Shown here: piece after piece, positions 7,062-14,187 of the stretch
Position numbering within the stretch: the first letter of the stretch is position 1
Layout of the letters: every line of letters begins with the position of its first letter
Assembly: GCA_017469605.1 (NCBI GenBank)
Contig: JAFUGB010000155.1
Location: forward strand, 1 to 16,675
Source of the DNA: Clostridia bacterium
GTDB lineage: Bacteria; Bacillota; Clostridia; Christensenellales; Aristaeellaceae
Direction of reading: 5' to 3'
DNA: 16,675 nt
Program-made: the position numbers and the translations under genes
Notes under the pieces: model-generated
The model's database searches: none
Told to the model about the DNA's origin: nothing
What the model saw: only the letters and a program-made list of their open reading frames with translations

Positions 7062-8165
7062 ATGTCATCCGTACCGTTATATAAAAAAATATATGAACAG
7101 CTGCGGACTGATATTGTAAGCAATCGGTTTCCGGAAAAACGCCTGCCCTCAGAACAGCAATTAGCCGCGCAGTATCAGGTCAGCATCATCACTGTCAAAC
7201 ACGCGCTGTCCATGCTCAGTGAAGAGCGCATCATCAAACGCACGCCTGGCGTTGGCACCTTCATTACGGTCCCTCCCTTTCCCCAGGAGGAAGCGGTATC
7301 CGCTCCCTTTAACATCGGCCTGGTGGCAGCGCACTGCAGCGATGCCTTTGGCACGCTTCTGATACAAACCGTATCCGAGGAGGCCCGGCGGCACGGATGC
7401 GGCCTGCTGCTGGGCATTGGCTACACCTCCCAGCAGGAAGAAAGCGATACCATAAACCACCTGATCCAAAGCGGCGCCCGCGGTATCATTATCATTTCCA
7501 TGCACGCCCAGTCCTATAATGTTGAATTGCTGCGCCACGCCATCGACAGCTTTCCCCTTGTACTGGCGGACCGGGACCTGGAAGGGTTAAACGTACCCTT
7601 TGTGGGCAGTGATCATGACCAGGCCGCCTATGACGCCACCTCTTATCTTTTGTCTTTGGGGCATAGGCGCATAGCGTTTTTATCCGTGCTGGCAACGAAC
7701 GATCCCCTGAATACCCGCAAGGGAGGCTACATCCGCGCCTTTGCTGAACACGGTTTCTCTTTGGATGCCTCCCTGATCATGAGCGGGCTGCACTCCTCCA
7801 TGCCCGAATTCAAAAAGGAGGGCACCGCGCAGGATATTCAAAAAATCATCGTTTTCCTTCGGCAGCATCCCGATGTTTCCGCCATTGTGGCCGCCAACTC
7901 CCATGTGGCCGTTCTGGCGGAAGAGGCGCTGCGCCTGATGGATAAGGAAATTCCCCGGGATATGTCCATCGTATGTTTTGACGCTTTTGATTCCCGCATC
8001 AAAAAAAGCCATTTTACACACATCCGGCAAAATGAGCGCAAAATCGCACAGCTGGCCTTTGAACAGCTGTATCGGTCCATTCAGGGAAAACCCACCCAAA
8101 GAAGGTCATTGGTGGAAACGGAGCTTGTTATTGGCCGTTCAACCGCCTTATATTCCGGCAGGTGA
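7062..8165 (+). CDS. GntR-type transcriptional regulator with LacI-like sugar-binding domain (AraR-like architecture)
   Basis: A 367-residue regulator. Residues 4-70 are a GntR winged helix-turn-helix: PLYKKIYEQLRTDI, LPSEQQLAAQYQVS, then the wing RTPGVGTFI. From about residue 84 (FNIGLVAAH) to the end is a periplasmic-binding-protein-like sensor of the LacI/GalR type, with VGSDHDQAAYDATSYLLSLG and GHRRIAFLS as family landmarks. This fusion is the architecture of B. subtilis AraR. The ATG at 7062 is chosen because AAAGGAG (7048-7054) lies 7 nt upstream; an upstream in-frame TTG at 7056 is too close to that site. The gene is divergent from the transporter operon, which it probably represses until a sugar binds the sensor. 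The sugar is not identifiable from sequence alone. Confidence 0.9.
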   Translation: MSSVPLYKKIYEQLRTDIVSNRFPEKRLPSEQQLAAQYQVSIITVKHALSMLSEERIIKRTPGVGTFITVPPFPQEEAVSAPFNIGLVAAHCSDAFGTLLIQTVSEEARRHGCGLLLGIGYTSQQEESDTINHLIQSGARGIIIISMHAQSYNVELLRHAIDSFPLVLADRDLEGLNVPFVGSDHDQAAYDATSYLLSLGHRRIAFLSVLATNDPLNTRKGGYIRAFAEHGFSLDASLIMSGLHSSMPEFKKEGTAQDIQKIIVFLRQHPDVSAIVAANSHVAVLAEEALRLMDKEIPRDMSIVCFDAFDSRIKKSHFTHIRQNERKIAQLAFEQLYRSIQGKPTQRRSLVETELVIGRSTALYSGR

Positions 8166-8266
8166 TCCCATTCAACAGGTTTTTTTCAATTTATTCATAC
8201 TTAATCCTGATGAAAACAATGCATCTGAAAACACAAATTTGACAGGGAAGAGATGCGAACGGGGGC

Positions 8267-8293
8267 GTTCTCTTTCGGAGCCCGAAAGAGAAC
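8267..8293. repeat. Perfect 12-bp hairpin, triloop
   Basis: GTTCTCTTTCGG (8267-8278) and CCGAAAGAGAAC (8282-8293) pair completely around the loop AGC. The first half also begins a short competing hairpin with GAACG at 8257-8261 (pairing CGTTC at 8266-8270). Confidence 0.85.
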
Positions 8294-8301
8294 CAGAAAG
8301 G

Positions 8302-8333
8302 GCTGCGTTTGTCGCCGTAAAAGCAACTGCGGC
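8302..8333 (+). repeat. 10-bp hairpin with two G-U wobbles
   Basis: GCTGCGTTTG (8302-8311) pairs with CAACTGCGGC (8324-8333) around a 12-nt loop: seven Watson-Crick pairs, two G-U pairs (8304-8331 and 8307-8328) and one mismatch. The wobbles are allowed only if the plus strand is transcribed. Confidence 0.5.
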
Positions 8334-8370
8334 AAAGAGAAGCAAGGATGCCTGCCACCGCTTCCGGGCA

Positions 8371-8387
8371 GCACGGCAAAGCCGTGC
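8371..8387. repeat. Perfect 7-bp hairpin, AAA loop
   Basis: GCACGGC-AAA-GCCGTGC. First inner arm of the nested block; the first base also could close the 12-bp helix. Confidence 0.85.
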
Positions 8388-8389
8388 AT

Positions 8390-8410
8390 GCTGTGCGCAA
8401 AGCGCACAGC
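8390..8410. repeat. Perfect 9-bp hairpin, AAA loop
   Basis: GCTGTGCGC-AAA-GCGCACAGC. Second inner arm, two bases after the preceding hairpin and with the same triloop. Confidence 0.9.
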
Positions 8411-8411
8411 G

Positions 8412-8472
8412 AAAATCAGCGTCAGGCCGAGAAAAATGAGCAAGCTCATTTTTTCGGATTGCCGCTGATTTT
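8412..8472. repeat. Long hairpin arm with inner stem
   Basis: AAAATCAGCG (8412-8421) pairs with CGCTGATTTT (8463-8472). Inside, CCGA + AAAAATGAG (8427-8440, one bulged G) pairs with CTCATTTTT + TCGG (8445-8457) around a CAAG loop. The 3' side runs into a T-rich tract to 8475. Confidence 0.8.
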
Positions 8473-8559
8473 TTTCTGCCCGGAAGCTCTCTTTGCGACA
8501 TTCAAGTTACAGGCGCAAATTGTTAGTTATTTCTTTTAAGCTGGTTCGCCCGGCGGGAT

Positions 8560-8580
8560 GCAAGGGATGAAATCCCTTGC
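8560..8580. repeat. Perfect 9-bp hairpin, GAA loop
   Basis: GCAAGGGAT (8560-8568), loop GAA, ATCCCTTGC (8572-8580). On the plus strand the loop is a GNA triloop, a stable RNA fold. Confidence 0.9.
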
Positions 8581-8589
8581 CGCAGGATC

Positions 8590-8612
8590 ATAAGGGCCGC
8601 GCAGGCCCTTAT
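8590..8612. repeat. Perfect 9-bp hairpin, GCGCA loop
   Basis: ATAAGGGCC (8590-8598) and GGCCCTTAT (8604-8612) pair perfectly. It lies 9 bp after the preceding hairpin. Confidence 0.9.
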
Positions 8613-8664
8613 CGTTCCCCCACCAATTCCTGTTTGTACAGTTTTTATTGGGGATCAGTATCAA

Positions 8665-8688
8665 CAGGGCTTAAACGCCCTGCTTTTT
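8665..8688 (+). terminator. Intrinsic terminator, plus strand
   Basis: CAGGGC (8665-8670) and GCCCTG (8677-8682) form a stem with a 6-nt loop, followed at once by C and five T's (8684-8688). It would end plus-strand transcripts coming through the hairpin region, either regulator read-through or a separate RNA. On the minus strand the stem is followed only by TTG, so it is a poor terminator for the GH31 operon, although the stem could still protect that mRNA's 3' end. Confidence 0.7.
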
Positions 8689-8711
8689 GGATCGTTCACG
8701 TCCACCAAGCA

Positions 8712-11081
8712 TTATATTGCTGTCGGTTCCATCAGCGCCGCGATCAGGTCAACGGACAGCCCCATGGCGTGGAGCGTTGAAAAAACAGCGGGCGCGCTTT
8801 TCCCCGAAACCAGAAGATGGTAGATCCGGTCCTTCAGTTCATATTGAATATGCGCACGGTTCAGGATCTGTTCCTGCCATCCCAACGCATGATTCTGTGC
8901 GGGCGCCGCTCTTCCGGCAAAGGCAACCTCCACAGCCCGATCCTGGGGGACAGACAAAAGCTGAATATCCCATGTATATTCGGAATCAAGATACTGTATG
9001 GGGCATGATACCGCCGTGCCATCGATTTTCACAGCCGGGACCACGCCGTCATCCAGGCCCACAAAACGAAAATGATAGCTTCTTTGGGCCGGCATATACG
9101 CCGCGTCGGCCGCCCCCGGGGACAGGGTGAACGCGCTGTTTTGTCCCTGATTCCATTGGAAACGCATTTGCGTGATGCAGTAATCCCCCTGCTGGTAGGA
9201 AAACCCATCCCCCGCGTCCTCATACAGGTCAAACCGCCCGTCCGCCCCCGCGAAAACCCGTATTTCAAGGGCATCGGGGTTCATTCCGCCGTTTTGGATG
9301 GGATGATCCTCCTCCATAACGACAATGGCGCCGGCTTTCGCGAAAACGGGAATTTGATCCAACGGGCGGAATACCCGGATCATCCTGTCCCCTTGATAGC
9401 GAAGGCCGGAGAAGAAATCATAATACGTGCCTTCTGGCAGCCAGCCAGCAACGCTGCCCAATTCCAGGTCGCTGATCTGCGGGGATGTAATGGGCATGAC
9501 CATCAATTCACTGCCGAACAAGTACTGATTGGGCACCTGATAGGCTTCTTCCCGCTCCGGATACGCATAATACATGGGCTGGACCAGCATTTCCCCCTGC
9601 GTATGGCAACGCCAGTTCATGGTATAAAGATAGGGGATCATGCGATGGCGCAGGCGCAGCAGATCGGTCATGATCCGTTCGCATTCCGCGGAATAGCGCC
9701 AGGGCTCCTTTCCGTTAAAGCGATTGGAGGTACTGTGCATCCGCATGATCGGTGAAAAAACGCCGTATTGCAGCCACCGCACCTGCAATTCCGGGTCCCT
9801 TTTCCCGTGCGTATGCCCGCCGATATCGTGGCTCCACCAGCCATAGCCGATGTTGGAAGCCGTGCTGGTAAAATAGGGCTGGAATGCCAAAGACGCCCAG
9901 CTGATGGCGCTGTCGCCGGAAAAGCCAACGGGATAGCGGTGGCTGCCCGGCCCGCAATAGCGCGAAAGAATGAATGGGCGATGCCCGTTTTTTACGCTGT
10001 GGAGCGCGTGAAAATGATTCAGCACCCACAAGGGATCAACGCCGGGCGCCGCGCTTTTTGTCCCCTGCTGCCAGTCCACCCACCAAAAATCCACGCCTTG
10101 CCGCTCTAAAGGCGCAAGCACATCCTGAAAATAGGCATTCATGAACTGCCGATCCGTGGAATCAAACGGAATGCGCTGGCGGTGCTCCGCGTCCTTTCCC
10201 AGTACGCGGGCAACGGCCGGATAGCGTTCTTCATGGGCCTGGATCCCCTCGGCCGGGTGCAGATTCAAGGTAACTTTCAAGCCCCGCTGATGCAATTGCT
10301 CCAGGAAAGCCCCGGGATCGCCAATCAGGGCATGATCCCAGGTATAGCCCGTCCATCCCCTTCCTTCCGGCCCGGCGTCCGTGATATGCCAGTTCATGTC
10401 AAGGACAGCCACCGAAAGGGGGATCCCCTTTTGGCGGAAGGTATCCATCAGGGCCAAATATTCATGGTCTGTATACGCATAAAAGCGGCTCCACCAATTG
10501 CCCAGCGCGCAGCGGGGAAGCAGCGGCGTTGTGCCGCACAGATGGAAATAATCCTTCAGCGCTTGCCGGTAATCTGTTCCATAGCAAAACAGGTAAAGAT
10601 CAAAAATATGATCTCTTCGCGGTTCATACCAGCCGTTTTCCAACAAAACAGGCGAATGGCTGTCATCCAGCACGCTGTATCCGCACAAACGGGAAAGGAT
10701 ACCGGGGCACAGCGGCGTTTCCCCGTCAGCCTCGTCCAAAGTGCGGGCCGTGCCGCCCAGGTTTTCGGTAACAGGATCGCCAAAATGCCATGTGGTGTAA
10801 ATGCCCCTGCAGGCCGATCTGTTTTCCGCCCACAGGCCGGCGGCCGAAAAAGGGCGTTCATCATAAAACAGGTTGACGCCCGCCGTCCTGATTTCAATTC
10901 CTTTTTCGGTTTTCCAATAATGATAGGGCACCGGCGCGAAATGGCGGTCCTGCGCCATTTGCGTGGGGCGATCTTCAAAACGTCCTTCGGGATCGTATTC
11001 CATCCGAATGAGCCGCGGGGTCAAAATGGTAATGCGATAGTTTTTTCCAACGATACAGGTAGTTTGGTTGGATCCGTTCAT
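8712..11081 (-). CDS. Glycoside hydrolase family 31 (alpha-glucosidase-like)
   Basis: A 789-residue retaining alpha-glycosidase without a signal peptide, hence cytosolic. An N-terminal beta-sandwich covers about 1-185, then a (beta/alpha)8 barrel. Visible active-site landmarks are VLDMNWH (Asp229, substrate pocket), FWWVDWQQG (Asp336, nucleophile), GFSGDS (Asp390, acid/base) and HDIGGH (418-423). Distal beta domains follow. A helical tail from about residue 722 to 789 is not part of the usual GH31 fold as I know it. The nucleophile motif differs from the common WxDMNE form, so the subfamily and exact sugar (glucose, xylose, galactose or other) are left open. Its ATG overlaps the GH13 stop codon (ATGA), with GGAGA 8-9 nt upstream, so the two are translationally coupled. 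It is the last gene of the operon and probably trims the imported oligosaccharide together with GH13. Confidence 0.93.
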   Translation of the reverse strand: MNGSNQTTCIVGKNYRITILTPRLIRMEYDPEGRFEDRPTQMAQDRHFAPVPYHYWKTEKGIEIRTAGVNLFYDERPFSAAGLWAENRSACRGIYTTWHFGDPVTENLGGTARTLDEADGETPLCPGILSRLCGYSVLDDSHSPVLLENGWYEPRRDHIFDLYLFCYGTDYRQALKDYFHLCGTTPLLPRCALGNWWSRFYAYTDHEYLALMDTFRQKGIPLSVAVLDMNWHITDAGPEGRGWTGYTWDHALIGDPGAFLEQLHQRGLKVTLNLHPAEGIQAHEERYPAVARVLGKDAEHRQRIPFDSTDRQFMNAYFQDVLAPLERQGVDFWWVDWQQGTKSAAPGVDPLWVLNHFHALHSVKNGHRPFILSRYCGPGSHRYPVGFSGDSAISWASLAFQPYFTSTASNIGYGWWSHDIGGHTHGKRDPELQVRWLQYGVFSPIMRMHSTSNRFNGKEPWRYSAECERIMTDLLRLRHRMIPYLYTMNWRCHTQGEMLVQPMYYAYPEREEAYQVPNQYLFGSELMVMPITSPQISDLELGSVAGWLPEGTYYDFFSGLRYQGDRMIRVFRPLDQIPVFAKAGAIVVMEEDHPIQNGGMNPDALEIRVFAGADGRFDLYEDAGDGFSYQQGDYCITQMRFQWNQGQNSAFTLSPGAADAAYMPAQRSYHFRFVGLDDGVVPAVKIDGTAVSCPIQYLDSEYTWDIQLLSVPQDRAVEVAFAGRAAPAQNHALGWQEQILNRAHIQYELKDRIYHLLVSGKSAPAVFSTLHAMGLSVDLIAALMEPTAI

Positions 11082-12376
11082 TCGTGTGTCTCCTGCCTGG
11101 CTTCAAAGATTAAAGGCTGTCCGTCCGTGCTGATCAAGCCTGATTCAACATATACGCTGCTCCCATCCAGCAAATTCCGGTAGATCCCGTCACGCAAATC
11201 CGTTCGAACGATCCCGGATTTTCCTTTGGTGCTGAACAAACCGACAAGGCGCCGGTCCCCATCCGCGTATTCCGCGGCGATCATGCCGTTTCCACCGTCC
11301 CGGACGGCGTAGCTTCCGTCGCGCATCAAAGGATGCCGTTTGATTTGCGCAAGGCGCGACAGCCGGGGGGAAACATCCCGTCCTGTGTGCCACTGGATAT
11401 CGTCTTTGTCAAACAGGCTGGGGCGATGGATGTTTTCCGTTTCCTGTCCGTTATACAGCAGCGTCATCCCTTTTTGAAAATACAGAAAAGCCGTCCAGTT
11501 ATATCGGCACAGCCCGTCCGGGATGACAAACCGGGCCCGGGGGCGGTCATGGTTCTCCAGGAACCTCAGTTTGACATAGTTTTCCGGATAGGTATATTCC
11601 TGCTGATTGACTTTGTCCAAATATGCCGACAAGGTGATCTCATCCGTTACATACCGGATCCAGTCATGGTAAATATCATATTCGTAGCTGACATCGAAGG
11701 CCTGAAAAATTTCAGAATCGGAAAGGCTGGTCATCCTCCGGGCCCTGTTGCCAAGGGTAAATACCGGTTCCACCGATTCGCTCAGCCAAATGCAATCGGG
11801 CCGCACCTGTTTTACCGCCTCCCGGGCCGCCATCCAGAATTCCAAGGGCACCAGGGGCGCTACATCGCACCGGAAGCCGTCCACGATTTGGGCCCACATT
11901 TTCAGCGTGTCGATCTGGTACTCCCACAGGCCCCGCTGGGTATAATCCAGGTCAATGATGTCTGACCAATCCCCGATCCTGTTCCCGAAGGAACCGTCTT
12001 CCCTGTGGTAAAACCACTCCGGATGCTCCGTGGCCAGCACCGAGTCGGGGGAGGTATGGTTATACACCACGTCAATGACGCACTTCATGTCCAGCGCGTG
12101 AATTTGATCCACAAGCTGCACAAAATCCTCCCGTGTGCCAAGCTCCGGGTTGATTGCGCGATAATCGCGGATGGCATAGGGACTGCCCAGCGTTCCTTTG
12201 CGATTCTTCACACCGATGGGATGGATGGGCATCAGCCAAATAATATCCACGCCCAATGATTTGATGCGCCGCAAATCCTTTTGGACCTCTTTGAATGTGC
12301 CTTTTTCGCTGTATTGACGGACATAGACCGAATACATGACTTGATTACGAAGCGCCCTTTGCGTATCCTTTGCCAT
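11078..12376 (-). CDS. Glycoside hydrolase family 13 (alpha-amylase family), cytosolic
   Basis: A 432-residue enzyme with all four GH13 conserved regions: DVVYNH (102-107), GFRCDVA (167-173, nucleophile Asp171), WLSES (acid/base Glu200) and FLENHD (272-277, Asp277). No signal peptide is present. It lacks an N-terminal starch-binding domain and has a short barrel plus a small C-terminal beta domain, shorter than typical oligo-1,6-glucosidases or neopullulanases (about 550-590 residues). It therefore likely hydrolyses short imported alpha-glucans, though linkage specificity cannot be read off. Start ATG at 12376 has a GGAGG 8 nt upstream and lies 17 bp after the MalG-like stop; its own stop overlaps GH31 by 4 bp. 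Confidence 0.93.
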   Translation of the reverse strand: MAKDTQRALRNQVMYSVYVRQYSEKGTFKEVQKDLRRIKSLGVDIIWLMPIHPIGVKNRKGTLGSPYAIRDYRAINPELGTREDFVQLVDQIHALDMKCVIDVVYNHTSPDSVLATEHPEWFYHREDGSFGNRIGDWSDIIDLDYTQRGLWEYQIDTLKMWAQIVDGFRCDVAPLVPLEFWMAAREAVKQVRPDCIWLSESVEPVFTLGNRARRMTSLSDSEIFQAFDVSYEYDIYHDWIRYVTDEITLSAYLDKVNQQEYTYPENYVKLRFLENHDRPRARFVIPDGLCRYNWTAFLYFQKGMTLLYNGQETENIHRPSLFDKDDIQWHTGRDVSPRLSRLAQIKRHPLMRDGSYAVRDGGNGMIAAEYADGDRRLVGLFSTKGKSGIVRTDLRDGIYRNLLDGSSVYVESGLISTDGQPLIFEARQETHE

Positions 12377-12393
12377 CAGTCAACCCTCCCTGG

Positions 12394-13218
12394 TCAGCCC
12401 TTCACGGCAGACGATGCGATTCCCTGAATAAACTGTTTTTGGAATACCAGATAACAAATCACTACCGGTATTATAGCAATACTTGTTGCCGCAAACAAGC
12501 CCGCGTAGTCCGTAGAAAACCGTCCGCTGAACATATTCAGCGCGATACTCAGCAGTTGTTTGCTCTCCGAACGGATCATCAGGTAAGGCCACAGGTAGTC
12601 CTCCCAGGCCCACAGGAATTGGAATATGGCCATGCTGGCAACGGCGTTTCGCAGCATCGGCAGCACGATCCGATGAAAAATATAAAACTCATTGGCGCCG
12701 TCAATGCGGGCGGCTTCCAATATTTCATCGGGCACCGCCGTACAGCTTTGCCGCATCATAAAAATGCCAAAGGAGGTAAAAAGGCTGGGGACAATCAATG
12801 CCTGGAACTGATTCAGCCATCCCAGCGCCCGCATCATGCTGTACCGGGGAATGATCGTTACCACTCCCGGCACCATCATGGTGGAAAGGATCATTCCAAA
12901 CAGCAGTTTCCGCCCACGAAACCGATACTTGCACAGCACAAAGCCTGAAATGGCGCTGGTGTAAATCGTAATGACCGAAAGGACCAGCGCATAGCTCAGG
13001 CTGTTGAAAAAATAGCGGAGGAATGCCATCCGGGTCAATGCGTTTGCGTAATTATCCCATGTCGGATGCCGCGGCAGGAAACGCTGGGACAGCGCGCTGA
13101 TTTCGGCATTGGTTTTAAAAGAGAACGCCAGCATCCACAAAAAGGGAAGGATCGTGATCCCGCTGAAAATAAGAAGGACAGCATTTAAACCAATGGATTT
13201 CATCTTTGCGGGTTTCAT
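12394..13218 (-). CDS. Carbohydrate ABC transporter permease, MalG-like (CUT1)
   Basis: A 274-residue inner-membrane permease with six predicted spans. The EAA loop EAARIDGANEFYIFHRIVLP (about 168-187) is intact and would contact the shared ATPase. N-terminal region LPFLWMLAFSFKTNAEI and MMVPGVVTIIPRYSMMRALGWLNQ (about 114-137) are typical of the MalG/UgpE group. The start ATG at 13218 has AAGGAG 9 nt upstream. It lies 15 bp after the MalF-like gene and 17 bp before the GH13 gene, so it is clearly cotranscribed. Confidence 0.93.
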   Translation of the reverse strand: MKPAKMKSIGLNAVLLIFSGITILPFLWMLAFSFKTNAEISALSQRFLPRHPTWDNYANALTRMAFLRYFFNSLSYALVLSVITIYTSAISGFVLCKYRFRGRKLLFGMILSTMMVPGVVTIIPRYSMMRALGWLNQFQALIVPSLFTSFGIFMMRQSCTAVPDEILEAARIDGANEFYIFHRIVLPMLRNAVASMAIFQFLWAWEDYLWPYLMIRSESKQLLSIALNMFSGRFSTDYAGLFAATSIAIIPVVICYLVFQKQFIQGIASSAVKG

Positions 13219-13233
13219 GCAGGCGTTCTCCTT

Positions 13234-14130
13234 TTACAGTTGATTTTTCCCGGAGGCTTTAAAGGACAGACCGGTAAGAACGGCGATGATTATGAACAAA
13301 ATAAACGACATGGCCGAAGCGTAGCCAAAGTTATATTTTGAAAACGCCTGGTCGAATATGAGATAAGACGCCAGGTGCGTTTTGGTTCCGGGCCCGCCCT
13401 GGGTAAGTACCATCACCGGGATATACGTCTGGAAATATGAAATAAAGGAAGTGATCACAATAAAAATGACGGTTGGCCGAAGCAAGGGGAGTGTGATGCC
13501 GAAGAAGCGCTGCATGGCATTTGCCCCATCGATTTCCGCCGCTTCAAAGCAGTCCATGGGCAAAGAATACATACCGCCCAGCAAAATCACCACCGCGTAG
13601 CCGAAATCCTTCCAAACCGTCAGCAGCAGGATCGCGGGCATGGCGTACCGGCCATCAAACAGCCAGTTGATTTTTGTGCCCAGCAATTGATTCAATAAGC
13701 CAAACTGGGGGTCGTACATGTTTTTCCAAACAAAAGCAACCGCCACCATCGGCGTGATCGTCGGAAGATAGTACAGAGTGCGCAAAAAGGACGGGGCCTT
13801 CACCAGCCTTGAAAACAAAGCGGAGGCCAGCAGCAGGCCGATCACGATCCGCGCCAGAACGGCGGCAACGGAAAAAAGCCCGGTATTTTTCAGAGAAAAC
13901 CAGAACAGTTTGTTGTTCAAAACGGTCTGCCAGTTTTTCAGCCCGGTATATTTAAACTGGCCCTTGAGCGGATTCCACAGATGAAAGCTGCCGTAAAAGG
14001 CAATGAGAATGGGGATAAAATAGAAAGCGAAAAAGAAGATGACCAGCGCCGCGGCAACCGTGCTTCGCAGGATGATTTCACTGCGGCTGCGCAGCGCGTT
14101 CTTTTTCCTCCGGTTTGCCTGCATCATCAT
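13234..14130 (-). CDS. Carbohydrate ABC transporter permease, MalF/UgpA-like (CUT1)
   Basis: A 298-residue partner permease. The EAA loop is EAAEIDGANAMQRFFGITLP (about 197-216), followed by LLRPTVIFIVITS and the TQGGPGTKT loop common in this group. The start has three successive ATG codons (14130, 14127, 14124); the AAAGGA site is best spaced from the third, so the protein probably begins MQANRRKK. It follows the binding-protein gene with a 12-bp hairpin in the 57-bp gap. It forms the channel with the MalG-like protein. Confidence 0.93.
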   Translation of the reverse strand: MMMQANRRKKNALRSRSEIILRSTVAAALVIFFFAFYFIPILIAFYGSFHLWNPLKGQFKYTGLKNWQTVLNNKLFWFSLKNTGLFSVAAVLARIVIGLLLASALFSRLVKAPSFLRTLYYLPTITPMVAVAFVWKNMYDPQFGLLNQLLGTKINWLFDGRYAMPAILLLTVWKDFGYAVVILLGGMYSLPMDCFEAAEIDGANAMQRFFGITLPLLRPTVIFIVITSFISYFQTYIPVMVLTQGGPGTKTHLASYLIFDQAFSKYNFGYASAMSFILFIIIAVLTGLSFKASGKNQL

Positions 14131-14144
14131 TTTCCTTTCGACAA

Positions 14145-14172
14145 TCCGGCGGAGAGGAAGCTCTCCGCCGGA
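14145..14172 (-). promoter_or_regulatory. Intercistronic hairpin between binding-protein and permease genes (second operon)
   Basis: TCCGGCGGAGAG (14145-14156) and CTCTCCGCCGGA (14161-14172) form a perfect 12-bp GC-rich stem with a 4-nt loop (CTTC on the transcribed strand), 15 bp after the binding-protein stop. There is no strong U-run. Like its counterpart in the first operon it probably stabilises the binding-protein part of the mRNA or attenuates downstream transcription. Confidence 0.8.
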
Positions 14173-14187
14173 TAAAGTAGGGGAAGG

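Larger units (their letters stand above)
8333..8495 (+). ncRNA. Candidate multibranched structured RNA core
   Basis: An outer helix is formed by CAAAGAGA (8333-8340) with TCTCTTTG (8488-8495), stacked on GCTTCCGGGCAG (8360-8371) with CTGCCCGGAAGC (8476-8487). That is 20 perfect base pairs interrupted by one 19-nt bulge. It encloses three further hairpins: 8371-8387 (7 bp, loop AAA), 8390-8410 (9 bp, loop AAA) and 8412-8472 (10-bp base plus an inner stem at 8427-8457). I do not recognise it as tmRNA, 6S RNA, RNase P, SRP RNA, a tRNA or a known riboswitch. An alternative reading is a transposed palindromic DNA element. Transcription is unproven, so the ncRNA label is a hypothesis about a structure that is itself directly visible. 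Confidence 0.45.
8166..8711. other. Hairpin-dense non-coding region between convergent genes
   Basis: This 546-bp stretch lies between the regulator stop and the GH31 stop. Short frames on both strands show no family resemblance and no ribosome binding sites. Instead it holds a run of mostly perfect inverted repeats: 8221-8256, 8267-8293, 8302-8333, the nested 8333-8495 block, 8560-8580, 8590-8612, and a terminator-like hairpin at 8665-8688. The pieces are listed separately. Two G-U wobbles in the 8302-8333 stem would be A-C mismatches on the other strand, which favours a plus-strand RNA. No convincing promoter was found; TTGACA at 8239-8244 lacks a -10. It could be a long 3' UTR of the regulator mRNA, an independent structured RNA, or a palindromic mobile element. 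Confidence 0.6.

Noticed and set aside
8239..8244. TTGACA as a -35 box for a small RNA promoter
   Set aside because: At 16-18 bp downstream the sequence is G-rich (GGGGCG) with no -10 element.
8172..8501. Short frames (70-150 codons) within the hairpin region
   Set aside because: They run through perfect inverted repeats, lack ribosome binding sites and resemble no protein family.
8543..8552. GGTTCGCC resembling a tRNA T-loop
   Set aside because: No acceptor, D or anticodon arms can be folded around it, and the neighbouring stem belongs to another hairpin.
8267..8612. CRISPR array
   Set aside because: The hairpins have different sequences and irregular spacing; there is no direct repeat unit and no cas gene.
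10182..11183. 333-codon open frame on the plus strand
   Set aside because: Antisense to the GH31 and GH13 genes; composition reflects reverse reading of GC-rich codons.
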